Positions 50,384-60,200 of a stretch of DNA of 64,000 nt are shown here, piece by piece. The DNA comes from Flaviramulus sp. BrNp1-15 (lineage in GTDB: Bacteria > Bacteroidota > Bacteroidia > Flavobacteriales > Flavobacteriaceae). Position numbers and translations under genes: made by a program. Each line of letters starts with the position of its first letter. Within the stretch, counting starts at the first letter, position 1. The DNA is taken from assembly GCF_022259695.1 (NCBI RefSeq), contig NZ_CP092099.1:1906471-1970470 (forward strand). The letters are read 5' to 3'. The notes under the pieces were generated by a model. The model was given only the letters and a program-made list of their open reading frames with translations, was not told where the DNA came from and ran no database searches.

Positions 50384-52100
50384 TAAAACAGTCATATACA
50401 TAGGATTACTCGCAGTAGGTTTGCTTTTGGGTTGGTTACTTTTTGGTAGTTCATCAAACGAAGAGACAGAACATAATCACAATGAAGTTTCAGAAACCAA
50501 TCAAATGTGGACCTGTTCAATGCATCCACAAATTATGCAACCAGAACCAGGTGATTGTCCTATTTGTGGAATGGATTTAATTCCTGCCGAAAGTGGAAGT
50601 GATGGCCTGTTAGCAGACCAATTCAAATTAACCGAAAATGCGATGGCTTTAGCCAATATTCAAACAACTGTTGTAGGCAAAGGAAATGTTGATGGCAACA
50701 CCCTTAAATTATCTGGTAAAATTGCTGAAAATGAAGAAGCTAATGCAGTACAAGTCAGTTATTTTTCGGGTAGAATAGAACGTTTGAATATCAGTTTTAA
50801 AGGAGAAGAAGTCCGTAAAGGTCAATTACTAGCAACCATTTATTCGCCAGAATTGTATGCAGCACAACAAGAGTTAATTACAGCATCGTCTTTAAAGGAA
50901 TCACAACCTGCATTGTACAAAGCGGTTCGTAATAAATTGAAGTTATGGAAGCTATCTGAACATCAAATCAATCAGATTGAAGAAACTCAAAAAATAAAAG
51001 AAAACTTTCCAGTTTATGCAACCGTTTCAGGTACAGTTACCGAAAAATTAGTAGAACAAGGCGACTACATCAAACAAGGTCAACCATTGCTTAAAATTGC
51101 AAATCTCAATACGGTTTGGGCAAACTTTGATGTATATGAAAATCAAATCGATTTATTTAAAAAGGGACAAGAAGTTTTAGTGACTACAAACGCTTATGCT
51201 AATAAGGAATTTAAAGGGAAAGTAGATTTCATTGAACCAATATTAAATACCAAAACAAGAACAGTAACCTTACGTGTGGTGCTTAATAATAAAAACGATG
51301 TATTTAAACCAGGAATGTTTGTAACCGCCAATATTGAACGAGTTTCAAGAAGTAATGATGAGGTATTAACAATCCCAGCATCTGCTGTACTTTGGACAGG
51401 TGAACGTTCTGTTGTCTATTTAAAAGCCAATCCAGACCAAACCGTTTTTGAAATGCGTGAAGTTGTTTTAGGGAATCAAATTGGTAATGAATATGAAGTT
51501 TTAGAAGGATTATTTGTTGGAAATGAAATCGTAACTAACGGAACATTTACTGTAGATGCTGCTGCACAACTACAAGGCAAAAAATCAATGATGAATAAGC
51601 AAGGTGGTAAAACAATGACAGGTCACGAAGGACATACAATGGATATGATGACAGAAAAAGTTGATTTTAATAGTACTGTAGAAAAGTCATTTCAGGCTGT
51701 AATTGAAGCTTATATAAACTTGAAAGATGCTTTAATTCAATCTGATGTGTCGTTAGCATCATCCAAAAGTGAAGCATTTAGAAAAGCATTGGAAGAAATT
51801 CCGCCAAGTCAAAGAGAAGAAACACATAACTACTGGTCTATATTACATAAAACATCTAAAGGAATTAATGAAAATGTGAGTTTGGAACATCAGCGTAAAC
51901 AGTTTCAGACAATTTCCGATAAGCTCATAGAAATGGTTAAAAACTTTGATAAGGTAAATGATAAGCTATATGTGCAGTTTTGTCCTATGGCAGATAGCAA
52001 TAACGGTGCGTATTGGTTGAGTAAAGAAGAACAAGTTTTAAACCCATATTTTGGTGATGTAATGCTTAAATGTGGCGAGGTTAAACAAACAATAGAATAA
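50373..52100 (+). CDS. CusB-like RND periplasmic adaptor with metal-binding and DUF3347 domains
   Basis: The protein has 575 residues. After an N-terminal anchor (1-25) and a His-rich stretch comes a heavy-metal-binding domain (MWTCSMHPQIMQPEPGDCPICGMDLIP, 46-71). The membrane-fusion core (barrel-sandwich hybrid and beta-barrel, about 100-400) is followed by a His-rich linker (GHEGHTMDMM) and a C-terminal DUF3347 domain ending in QFCPMADSNNGAYWLS. It connects the CusA-like pump to the TolC-like channel and may load Cu or Ag into it. Confidence 0.92.
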   Translation: MKNNKTVIYIGLLAVGLLLGWLLFGSSSNEETEHNHNEVSETNQMWTCSMHPQIMQPEPGDCPICGMDLIPAESGSDGLLADQFKLTENAMALANIQTTVVGKGNVDGNTLKLSGKIAENEEANAVQVSYFSGRIERLNISFKGEEVRKGQLLATIYSPELYAAQQELITASSLKESQPALYKAVRNKLKLWKLSEHQINQIEETQKIKENFPVYATVSGTVTEKLVEQGDYIKQGQPLLKIANLNTVWANFDVYENQIDLFKKGQEVLVTTNAYANKEFKGKVDFIEPILNTKTRTVTLRVVLNNKNDVFKPGMFVTANIERVSRSNDEVLTIPASAVLWTGERSVVYLKANPDQTVFEMREVVLGNQIGNEYEVLEGLFVGNEIVTNGTFTVDAAAQLQGKKSMMNKQGGKTMTGHEGHTMDMMTEKVDFNSTVEKSFQAVIEAYINLKDALIQSDVSLASSKSEAFRKALEEIPPSQREETHNYWSILHKTSKGINENVSLEHQRKQFQTISDKLIEMVKNFDKVNDKLYVQFCPMADSNNGAYWLSKEEQVLNPYFGDVMLKCGEVKQTIE

Positions 52101-52131
52101 ATAAACACAGATAATAATTAAATTTTTAAAA

Positions 52132-52572
52132 ATGAAGAAAGTAATTTTAAGTGTAGCTGTAATAGTAGCTATGGGATTAACAAGTTGTAAAAACGAAACT
52201 AAAAAAGTTGAAGAAACTACAACAACTGAAGTGTCAAAAGAAATTGCAATGACAGATTTATCGTTTGGTGTAAGAGGTAATTGCGGTATGTGTAAAACTA
52301 CCATTGAAAAAGCAGCCAATAGTGTTGAAGGTGTTACTGCTGCAAACTGGGATAAAGACAAAAAGAAAATAGATGTATCTTTCGATAGTTCTAAAACAGA
52401 TGCAATGGCAATTCATAATGCAATTGCAGCTTCAGGTTATGACACTGAAAAAGTAGCAGGAAACGAAGAAGCATACGATGGTTTACCAGGTTGTTGTAAA
52501 TATGACCATAATATGGCTATGAATCAGTCTGGAGAAATAAAAGCTGATGACCATTCAAATCACGACCACTAA
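52132..52572 (+). CDS. HMA-domain lipoprotein, probable periplasmic metal chaperone
   Basis: The 146-residue protein has a lipobox (AMGLTSC, Cys19). The HMA-like domain has its metal site in GNCGMCKTTIEKA (Cys51, Cys54). The C-terminal tail has GCCKYDHNMAM and HSNHDH, further potential ligands. Its position as the last gene of the operon suggests it passes metal to the adaptor, as CusF does, though by a different fold (inference). Confidence 0.85.
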   Translation: MKKVILSVAVIVAMGLTSCKNETKKVEETTTTEVSKEIAMTDLSFGVRGNCGMCKTTIEKAANSVEGVTAANWDKDKKKIDVSFDSSKTDAMAIHNAIAASGYDTEKVAGNEEAYDGLPGCCKYDHNMAMNQSGEIKADDHSNHDH

Positions 52573-52580
52573 ATAATAGT

Positions 52581-52608
52581 AAAAGAGTCTTTTTCGGAAG
52601 GCTCTTTT
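52581..52608 (+). terminator. Terminator at the end of the metal-efflux operon
   Basis: AAAAGAGTC pairs with GGCTCTTTT (one wobble) with a TTCG-containing loop and a T-rich 3' arm. Confidence 0.82.
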
Positions 52609-52619
52609 ATTGCATTTAA

Positions 52620-53450
52620 ACTTTTCAAAGGGCAGGTAATAAGGTGTTCGTCAGTTGTTCCATTTTGTTTCATAAAGCATAATCACAAATGCGATGCATT
52701 AGTGCTTACCATACATAGCACTACTGCGGTGACACATCCTCGTTAGCACTATGTATTTGCTTTACTTCACACACTACACAACTTCCTCACCCGCAGCTAC
52801 TCTTGCACCCTAAAACCCAATAATGTATGCGCTTGTGGCGCATATAAAAATAATTAGGGTACAACCGCTGCTTAATAATTTGGCTCGCCTGCTGTTCGCT
52901 TCGGGCTAATCAGGGTGTCACAGTTTTTGAAGGCATCCATTTTGCATATAAAATAACCGCTTCAAGTAAAATGAAATTTTGGATTAGTTTTAAAGTGAAT
53001 ATAAATGTTGATTAAATAGTCTTTAAATCACAAAGCGGATTATTCTATATTGCAAACGCGCAGCAAGAGTAACACATTCAGTCAGCTATTTCAGCAACCA
53101 CACATATCATTTTCAAAATGACAATTGTTCGCAACTATACAGTAGAAATCCTCAATTTCCTGTATATCCTTGAAAGCCTTAAACTCGAATTTAATTAATT
53201 GAAAAACTCACAATTGCTAAATTTTAAAAATGAAACCAACCTTCAATAGCTTCATTCAATTGTTACACTTGCTTTCCACGCTACACCCAAGCTATAGCCG
53301 ACGGCATCAAAAAACTGCGCCACCCTTGCGTTTTCAACGTAGGCGTGGTAGCCTTATCAGGCTATTTTCCCACACCACCCTTGCTCAACTCGCTGGCGGC
53401 TCGCTATTATGGCTGTCGCCATACGCTACGCGATTACCTGCTAATTAAAC
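52620..53450. other. Hairpin-rich non-coding region
   Basis: About 830 bp without a convincing gene; the one longer frame (53230-53448) has no gene-like composition. Several perfect hairpins are visible: TAGTGCT/AGCACTA (52700-52723), ACCCTAA/TTAGGGT (52807-52860) enclosing TATGCGC/GCGCATA (52826-52844), TAGCCT/AGGCTA followed by T4 (53349-53368), and TATGGC/GCCATA (53408-53423). Patches are clearly more GC-rich than the flanks. It could hold an oriT, a structured RNA, or the remains of a conjugation region. Confidence 0.55.
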
Positions 53451-53454
53451 ATTG

Positions 53455-53483
53455 TCGAAAAAAGAAAACCCTCAAAAAGAGGG
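53455..53483 (-). terminator. Terminator of the DUF1508 gene
   Basis: Read on the minus strand, CCCTC and GAGGG form a stem with a T5 loop, followed by a T-rich tract. It is 32 bp beyond the DUF1508 stop. Confidence 0.8.
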
Positions 53484-53514
53484 CTGTTGCTATTATAATG
53501 ATTTTAGTTTAAAC

Positions 53515-53841
53515 TTAAACTTCTACAACAGAAGCATTTGGAGCATTAGTTTTAACTGAAGCTATACCATTTTCCATTCCAGAGGAAGACTCATACATTT
53601 CACTGGTTCCAATCACTTGACCGTTACTGGCCTTTAAATTAAAATAATGTTTCCCATTACTCGATATTTTTCTATCGAACTTACTATCATCTTGCGAATT
53701 TTTGCGTACCGATTCAATACCATTCATACAACCAGCTTTTGCTGAATAACCTTCACTTGCTAATATGGTTTGACCATTGTTAGCTTTTAACCTAAAACGA
53801 TACTCACTTCGAGCATCCTGATATACTTCAAATTTTGCCAT
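53515..53841 (-). CDS. DUF1508 (YegP-like) protein
   Basis: The 108-residue protein has two DUF1508 repeats: FEVYQDARSEYRFRLKANNGQTILASEGYSAKAGCMNGIESV and FDRKISSNGKHYFNLKASNGQVIGTSEMYESSSGMENGIASV. The family is small, cytoplasmic and of unknown biochemical role. A TATCTTTA box about 27 bp upstream of its start on the minus strand may be its promoter. It is isolated in orientation from its neighbours. Confidence 0.92.
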   Translation of the reverse strand: MAKFEVYQDARSEYRFRLKANNGQTILASEGYSAKAGCMNGIESVRKNSQDDSKFDRKISSNGKHYFNLKASNGQVIGTSEMYESSSGMENGIASVKTNAPNASVVEV

Positions 53842-53952
53842 AATGTTTTTATTTATAATTATCCTTAAAGATAGGGAAAAGCAAAAAAAGGCAACAAATA
53901 TAGATGGCTTCCTTCATCCCACGCTCTTCATACTATAAAGTTCAAGCCCTAC

Positions 53953-54076
53953 GGGTTTTGAAAAAAATATTGCACCTTTGGATAGGCGCAAATTTCAAAA
54001 CCCTTTCCATCAGCAATATTTTTTCCAAAAAACTTGACAGTATGTCAACGCCATCAAAGAAACGGCTTTCTTTTTT
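53953..54076 (+). ncRNA. Possible pseudoknotted small RNA or structured leader
   Basis: Two complementary pairs interleave. GGGTTTTGAAA (53953-53963) pairs with TTTCAAAACCC (53993-54003), and AAAAAATATTGC (53962-53973) pairs with GCAATATTTTTT (54013-54024). That is an A-B-A'-B' pseudoknot order. A hairpin TTGACA/TGTCAA (54034-54048) follows, then AAAGAAA/TTTCTTT with T-run (54056-54076), which looks like a terminator. No gene is seen from 53842 to 54264. Expression is unknown. Confidence 0.4.
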
Positions 54077-54264
54077 CTCTTTTTCTTTGTAAAAAAAATA
54101 TTCATTTTTTTATTTCTGATGCAAAAGGAAGCAATCCGAAGCAACAAAATCCATATCTAACGAATAGCATAAAACTTGCCATATATTCAATCGGAAGGTA
54201 CAACTTCGTGTTAAGTCCGTACCAAGTCCGAAGAAAAGTAAGTTTCATTTAAATTATTTATGTT

Positions 54265-54906
54265 ATGGGTAAAATTTCCCAAGGTATTTTAGGAGGGCTT
54301 TCAGGTAAAGTTGGAAACATTATCGGTGGAAGCTGGAAAGGTATTGACTACATTAGAATTAAGCCTTCAAGTGTAGCAAATCCAAGAACTGTAGGTCAAG
54401 TAAACCAAAGAACCAAGTTTACTGCTACATTAGAATTTTTACAAGCTATAAAGCCTTTTATTAAGTTAGGTTATAAGGGGTTAGCTGTTAAGAAAACAGA
54501 ATTTAATGCTGCAATGTCGTATGTATTGAATAATGCGATTACAGGAACTGAACCTAACTTTGTGGTTGACTATCCAAATGCTTTAGTAAGTCGCGGAGGT
54601 TTATCTGGTGCGTTAAACCCAACGACTGATTTAGCAACTGCGGGAGAAGTAACTTTCAATTGGGATGATAACTCTGCTGAAGGTAATGCCAATGCTACCG
54701 ACAAGGCAATGTTATTGGTTTACAACCCATCAAAAAAGGAGTCCATTTCTTTATTTGATGGAGCAGACCGAACAGCAGGAACTCAAATTGTTGCAATTCC
54801 AACAACCTACGCAGGAGATACAGTAGAGCTATTTATGGCGTTTATTTCTGCTGATGGTAGTCAAGTATCTAACAGTACTTATTTAGGCTCTGGTACAGCT
54901 AATTAA
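54265..54906 (+). CDS. DUF6266 family protein
   Basis: The 213-residue protein starts MGKISQGILGGLSGKVGNIIGGSWKGIDYIRIKPSSVANPRT, the DUF6266 signature, with NQRTKFTATLEFLQAIKPFIKLGY after it. The C-terminal half is predicted beta-rich. Its function is unknown, and it has no signal peptide. It is the last gene inside the element and has its own terminator. Confidence 0.85.
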   Translation: MGKISQGILGGLSGKVGNIIGGSWKGIDYIRIKPSSVANPRTVGQVNQRTKFTATLEFLQAIKPFIKLGYKGLAVKKTEFNAAMSYVLNNAITGTEPNFVVDYPNALVSRGGLSGALNPTTDLATAGEVTFNWDDNSAEGNANATDKAMLLVYNPSKKESISLFDGADRTAGTQIVAIPTTYAGDTVELFMAFISADGSQVSNSTYLGSGTAN

Positions 54907-54926
54907 TGCTTGGTGTTTTTATTTGG

Positions 54927-54953
54927 AAACCGCTCTAATTGAGCGGTTTTTTT
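54927..54953 (+). terminator. Terminator after the DUF6266 gene
   Basis: AAACCGCTC and GAGCGGTTT form a 9-bp perfect stem with a TAATT loop and a T-run. Confidence 0.92.
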
Positions 54954-55024
54954 ATGCTATATTAGTATTTCAATTTGTCAATGTTTACTCTTAATTTATT
55001 CTTTTTATGCGTTTTTTGTACCCT

Positions 55025-55038
55025 ATTTGTTGCCCAAA
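55025..55038 (+). repeat. Arm-like repeat near the right end
   Basis: ATTTGTTGCCCAAA is identical to the site 124 bp inside the left core, in the same orientation, and here lies 38 bp inside the right core. Confidence 0.45.
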
Positions 55039-55075
55039 CGCATTAACACCAATAAACATAAGGGTAGTTAAATAT

Positions 55076-55092
55076 TGTATCGGAAAGTAACT
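55076..55092 (+). repeat. attR core, right direct repeat of the mobile element
   Basis: TGTATCGGAAAGTAACT differs at one base from the left copy. In frame it reads CIGK-stop, as the end of mnmE does. This pairing is the main evidence for the right boundary. Confidence 0.78.
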
Positions 55093-55352
55093 ATCACAAA
55101 TTGCATAAAACGTACTAAATTGATCTACGTTATTACCATAGCTTTTTCAAAAAATTTAATCTAAAAAGTTTCTTTAGTAAAGTTAATGGAACACTTTTTA
55201 TGTGACGATGTAAGAGGGAAGTATAATGTGTGTGGTATGGTTTATAAATTTCATTTAACTTCAAAACTCTTTTATTTTATAAAAAATAAATTATAACTAA
55301 ACTTTTTTAGATATTTGTTCAAGACGAGAAATAAATTAAATAATTGTCTTTA

Positions 55353-57023
55353 ATGACTTTAAGAAAAAAAGTATCAAAATTAGTTAATATCCTTTCCATA
55401 ATATTTTGGGTTACTCACCTTGTTTCTTACTCACAGAACATCGATTCTTTACTTGTAGTATTGGAAGAAACAATGTCAAAACGAAATGAATATGATCTTT
55501 CGAAAGAAGCAAGAATTAACAACTTAAAAAAATTACTTGAAGACCCTAAAGCTTCATTAGAAAACCAGTATTACATAATAAATAGATTAATTGATGAATA
55601 TGAGTACTATAGTTTTGATGCTACCTTAAATTTTATAGAAAAAAACTTAAAATTGGCTGATGAATTAGATAATAACTTATTCAAGCAAGAATCCACTTTA
55701 AGACTTGCTAAACTTTTAGCAACATCTGGAAGATATGATGAGTCTATAAATTTACTTGAAGAAGTTGTCACATCAAATTTATCTCAAGAGTTAATTAGGG
55801 AATATTATATTATATATAAAAGGTGTTATTATGAACTTAGAACTATTTCGAGAGTAAATAGTATAAGTGCAGAATATGACCAATTGTATTTTGCCTATAA
55901 AGATTCTTTAGATGCACAAATATCCAAACTTGGTGAAAATTCAAAGCTGTATTTAGAAGTTATTGAACAAAATTATCGAGATGAATCTAACACAAGAAAA
56001 GCACTAGACATAAATGCTAAAAGATTAGCTATTGTTAAAATGGGTACTCGAGAATATGCTATGGTAGCCTTTAATAGGTCTTATATGAGTCATGAAATAG
56101 AAGGCAATAGATTAAATCAAAAAAAGTTTCTAATTCTGTCTGCCATTTCAGATATTCAATCATCAGTTAAAGACAACGCTTCTATGGCAAATTTAGCTGT
56201 AATTCTATTTGAAGAAGGCGATGTTGAAAGAGCTCATAAATATATTGATTTTTCCTTTGAAGATGCCAAGTTTTATAACTCAAAATTAAGGTTTTTGGAT
56301 ATATCCAATGTACTACCAGTTATATCAAAATCTTATGAAATTGAAAATATTAAACAGAACAATAAACTTAAAAAACAGTTAATGTTTATTAGTTTCCTAT
56401 CTATAATATTACTTATGGCTTTATTTTTTATTTATAGGCAATACAAGAAAATTAAGTTAGGAAGAGAACATTTAAAAACTGCTAATTTGCAGCTCAAGGA
56501 TTTAAATGAACAATTAAGTTTCACAAATAAAGATCTTAAAAGATTATATGAAGAACTTTCTGCTGTTGATACAATAAAAGAACAATATATAGGGACGTTT
56601 TTGAATTTATACTCGGATTATATAGATAAACTAGACGTTTACAGAAAAACAGTTCGCAAATATATAGTTACCAATAAAACTAGTGATTTACTAGAACTTA
56701 TTAAATCAAAAAATGTAGTAGATGAAGAACTGAAAATATTTTATGCGAATTTTGACAAATCTTTTTTACATATATATCCAAATTTTATTGAAAGCTTTAA
56801 TCAGCTACTGAATGAAGATGAAAGAATTATTGTTAAACTTGAAGATGCCTTAACTGTAGAATTACGAATATTTGCATTGATTAGATTAGGTATTTCAAAC
56901 AGTTCTAAAATCGCAAAAATATTACGATATTCAGTAAATACTATTTATAATTATCGAGTTAAAGTTAGAAACAGCGCTATTAATAGAGAAGAGTTTGAGG
57001 ATATGGTAAAAAAAATAATTTAA
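55353..57023 (+). CDS. DUF6377-type TPR membrane regulator of the PUL
   Basis: The start at 55353 (MTLRKKVSKLVNILSIIFWVTHLVSYSQ) gives 556 residues with a signal or anchor segment; a TTG nine bases earlier is possible. A TPR-like helical periplasmic region (about 60-340), one transmembrane helix (about 345-365), a coiled coil and a C-terminal DUF6377 segment with a LuxR-like HTH (LRIFALIRLGISNSSKIAKILRYSVNTIYNYRVKVRN) follow. Such proteins sit next to susC genes and are presumed to sense oligosaccharides and activate the locus. Confidence 0.85.
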   Translation: MTLRKKVSKLVNILSIIFWVTHLVSYSQNIDSLLVVLEETMSKRNEYDLSKEARINNLKKLLEDPKASLENQYYIINRLIDEYEYYSFDATLNFIEKNLKLADELDNNLFKQESTLRLAKLLATSGRYDESINLLEEVVTSNLSQELIREYYIIYKRCYYELRTISRVNSISAEYDQLYFAYKDSLDAQISKLGENSKLYLEVIEQNYRDESNTRKALDINAKRLAIVKMGTREYAMVAFNRSYMSHEIEGNRLNQKKFLILSAISDIQSSVKDNASMANLAVILFEEGDVERAHKYIDFSFEDAKFYNSKLRFLDISNVLPVISKSYEIENIKQNNKLKKQLMFISFLSIILLMALFFIYRQYKKIKLGREHLKTANLQLKDLNEQLSFTNKDLKRLYEELSAVDTIKEQYIGTFLNLYSDYIDKLDVYRKTVRKYIVTNKTSDLLELIKSKNVVDEELKIFYANFDKSFLHIYPNFIESFNQLLNEDERIIVKLEDALTVELRIFALIRLGISNSSKIAKILRYSVNTIYNYRVKVRNSAINREEFEDMVKKII

Positions 57024-57296
57024 ATTTAAGAGTGTGTTAAATTTCTTAACTATAAATTATTAAATTCTAATTTATTTAAATAAATCTGTTCATTTTTTTC
57101 TGTGTTATCATTATAATTTTACTACTTTATTTTTTGTCTATGTTACGTGTAAATTATTGATTAACAGATTTTTATTTATTTTTAAATTGTTTTAATTCTA
57201 CTTATTTTGTACTTCACATTGTACTTAGCAGACTTCTTGGTTTAATTTGTTTCACGCCATTCATTATTTGAGGGCAAAAACTAAATTAAACTAAAT

Positions 57297-60200
57297 ATGA
57301 AAAAAAACAATTTGATTTTAAAATCATTCACGATTTTATTTATTATTTCTTCGTGGTTTTCTTTTGCACAAGAAATCGCTATAAATGGAATTGTAAATGA
57401 CGAAACAGGAATACCTATTCCTGGTGTAAACATTATTAAAAAAGGAACTAAGAGTGGTGTGGTAACAGATTTTGATGGGGCTTTTACCATCAATACAGAA
57501 GTTGGCTCTACACTATCATTTAGTTATGTAGGTTATGTGACACAAGATGTTGTTGTAATAAACAGTTCTAGTTTAACAGTAACCTTAGTACAAGATTTAG
57601 CACAATTAGATGAAGTTGTGGTTATAGGTTATGGTACTCAGAAAAAAAGTGTAGTTACCGGCGCTATTTCAGGTGTTAAACAAAGTGAATTAGAAGATTT
57701 GCCAATTACTAGGGTTGAGCAAACGTTGCAAGGTAGAGTATCTGGTATTACGATAGCTGCAAATTCTGGTCAACCAGGATCTTCATCAACAGTAAGAGTT
57801 AGAGGTATTACCACATTAGGTAATAATGAGCCTTTATGGGTGGTTGATGGTGTTGTTGTAGATTCTGGAGGTATTGGATTTTTAAACCAATCTGATATTG
57901 AATCTGTAGAGGTGTTAAAAGATGCGGCATCTCAGGCCATTTATGGAGCGAGAGCTGCAACAGGAGTTATTCTTATTACTACCAAAAAAGGAAAATCAGG
58001 AAAACTAAGTGTAAACTATAATGGTTACACCGGAATATCATCTGCTGCTAGAAAATTAGACTTATTGAATGCTAATGAATACGCAACCTTATTAAATGAG
58101 AAATCTGTTAATGGTGGAGGAAGTATATTATTTTCAGACCCAGCTTCTTATGGTAAAGGCACCGATTGGCAATCTATAATTTTTAATGATAGTGCCAAAA
58201 GAACTAGTCATGAATTTAGTTTAAGTGGTGGTAACGATATATCTAAATTTTACGCATCATTTGGGTATACGGATCAAGAAGGTATAGTAATGAGTGATAT
58301 TTCAAACTACACAAGAAAAAACATTCGATTAAACTCAACGCATAATATTACTGATAAGCTTCGTTTCGGACAAACTGTTGGATATTCAAACGAAAAAAAT
58401 ATAGGAATAGGGAATACCAATAGTGAATTTGGAGGACCTTTATCTTCTGCTATAAATTTAGATCCGTTAACACCTACCGTAGAAACTGACCCAACGTTAA
58501 CAGGTCAGGCTCCATATACCAACAATGGCATATGGCGCGATGCTAACGGCAACCCTTATGGTATTTCAGGCTTGGTCGCACAAGAAATGTCTAACCCATT
58601 GGCATATCAACAAACACTATTAGGAAATTATGGATGGGCAGATAATTTTGTAGGCAACGCGTATCTTGAATTTGAACCTATTGAAGGCTTAAAATTCAGA
58701 AGTACTTTAGGAGGTAAGCTTGCTTATTGGGGGTACCAGAGTTATACTCCAGTGTCTTATTTAAATGCTTCTTTTATAACACCACAAAACAATATTTCAA
58801 GAGGTACAAATAAAGGCTTTGGCTGGAATATAGAGAACACCGTTTCCTATTCAAAAACTTTGGGCAGTCATAACTTCAGCATTTTATTAGGGCAAGGTGC
58901 GTATGTTGATAATATTACTTCAGGAGAAAACGTAACCTATTTCGATATTCCTGTTGACAACTATCGCGATGCATCATTTAATTTTAGTGTCCCAACAGAC
59001 CAAATTAATGCTTCTGCTTATACTGGTAACGAACATAAAGTAAACTCCTTGTTTTCAAGATTAACGTATGATTATAACGAAAAATATTTGCTTACAGCAA
59101 TTGTAAGACGTGATGGATCTTCACGTTTTGGAGCCAATAATAAATATGGTTTTTTTCCATCGTTTTCTGCAGGTTGGGTGCCTTCTAAAGAAGATTTCTG
59201 GAAAGATAATAATGTAATCAACCAATTAAAAATTAGAGGTGGCTATGGTATAACAGGTAGTGATGCCATTGGAGATTTTCAATATTTATCAACTGTAAGT
59301 GGAGGGAGAAACTATACTATAGGAACCTCCGGATCTGTTGTTATTGGTAACAGTCCAGACGCACCGTCAAACCCAGATTTAAAATGGGAAGAAACAAGTC
59401 AATTAAACATTGGTTTTGATACCAGGTTTTTTAGTGATTTTTCGTTGGCATTTGATTGGTATAAAAAAGAAACTACTGGTATTTTACAAAGTGTTTCTAT
59501 ACCAGGTTATGTTGGTGCGGTAGGAAGCCCAACGGGAAATGTGGCTGATATGGAAAACACAGGTATCGATTTAGAAATTGGATACAACAAAAGTTTTGAA
59601 GATTTTAATTTATCATTAAATGGAAACGTTTCATTTTTAGAAAACACAGTAACCTATTTAGGTAATGGTGTAGATTTCTTATCTGGAGGAGCTACTATTC
59701 AATCTAGTACATACCCAATTACAAGAACACAGGTTGGACAACCTGTAAATTCTTTCTTTGGTTTTAAAACCAATGGTATTTTTCAAAACCAAGAAGAGAT
59801 TAATAATTATGTGAGTTCTGATGGAACGGTTATTCAGCCAAATGCTCAACCAGGAGATTTTAAATGGCAAGATTTGGATGATGATGGTAATATTGATTCT
59901 GACGATAGAGGATTTTTAGGAAGCTCTATTCCTAAAGTAACTTTTGGATTTACTTTAAATCTTGATTACAAAAATTTTGATTTATTAGTATTCTGTCAAG
60001 GTGCAAGTGGTAATAAAATTTTTCAAGGTTTAAGAAGACTAGATGTAGAAAACGCAAATTATCAAACTGCTGCTTTAGGTAGATGGGTTGGTGAAGGTAC
60101 TTCTAATACATACCCAAGATTAACAACAAACGATACTAATAACAACTTTTCAAATCCTTCAGATTTTTATCTAGAAGATGGAGATTATTTAAGATTCAAA

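Larger units (their letters stand above)
27368..55092. mobile_element. Integrative element in mnmE with Argonaute operon and metal resistance
   Basis: The element is bounded by the mnmE-end direct repeats and is about 27.7 kb long. It carries a tyrosine recombinase next to the left end, HTH_17 proteins, a primase-like replication module, a putative defence operon and a large metal-efflux cargo. I see no relaxase, coupling protein or type IV secretion gene. It is either a non-conjugative genomic island, an element mobilised by helpers, or a decayed ICE. The right end is supported only by the 17-bp repeat and a shared 14-bp arm-like motif. Confidence 0.78.
54954..55352. other. Right end of the element and chromosomal junction, no gene
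   Basis: This stretch holds the right arm-like motif and the right attachment repeat. The chromosomal side (55093-55352) is AT-rich with no clear gene. In the uninterrupted chromosome it would have been the region just after mnmE. Confidence 0.6.

Noticed and set aside
53230-53448. A 72-residue frame inside the hairpin-rich block
   Set aside because: Its composition (Arg, His, Ser and Leu rich, no domain) is unlike neighbouring proteins, and it overlaps strong hairpins. It is more likely chance.
53904-54252. Two short overlapping frames upstream of the DUF6266 gene
   Set aside because: Both run through the inverted-repeat and terminator-like structures and give low-complexity Ser/Phe/Lys peptides with no support.
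27368-55092. Prophage
   Set aside because: No capsid, terminase, portal or tail genes are visible; the integrase, HTH_17 and primase-like set fits plasmid- or ICE-like elements instead.
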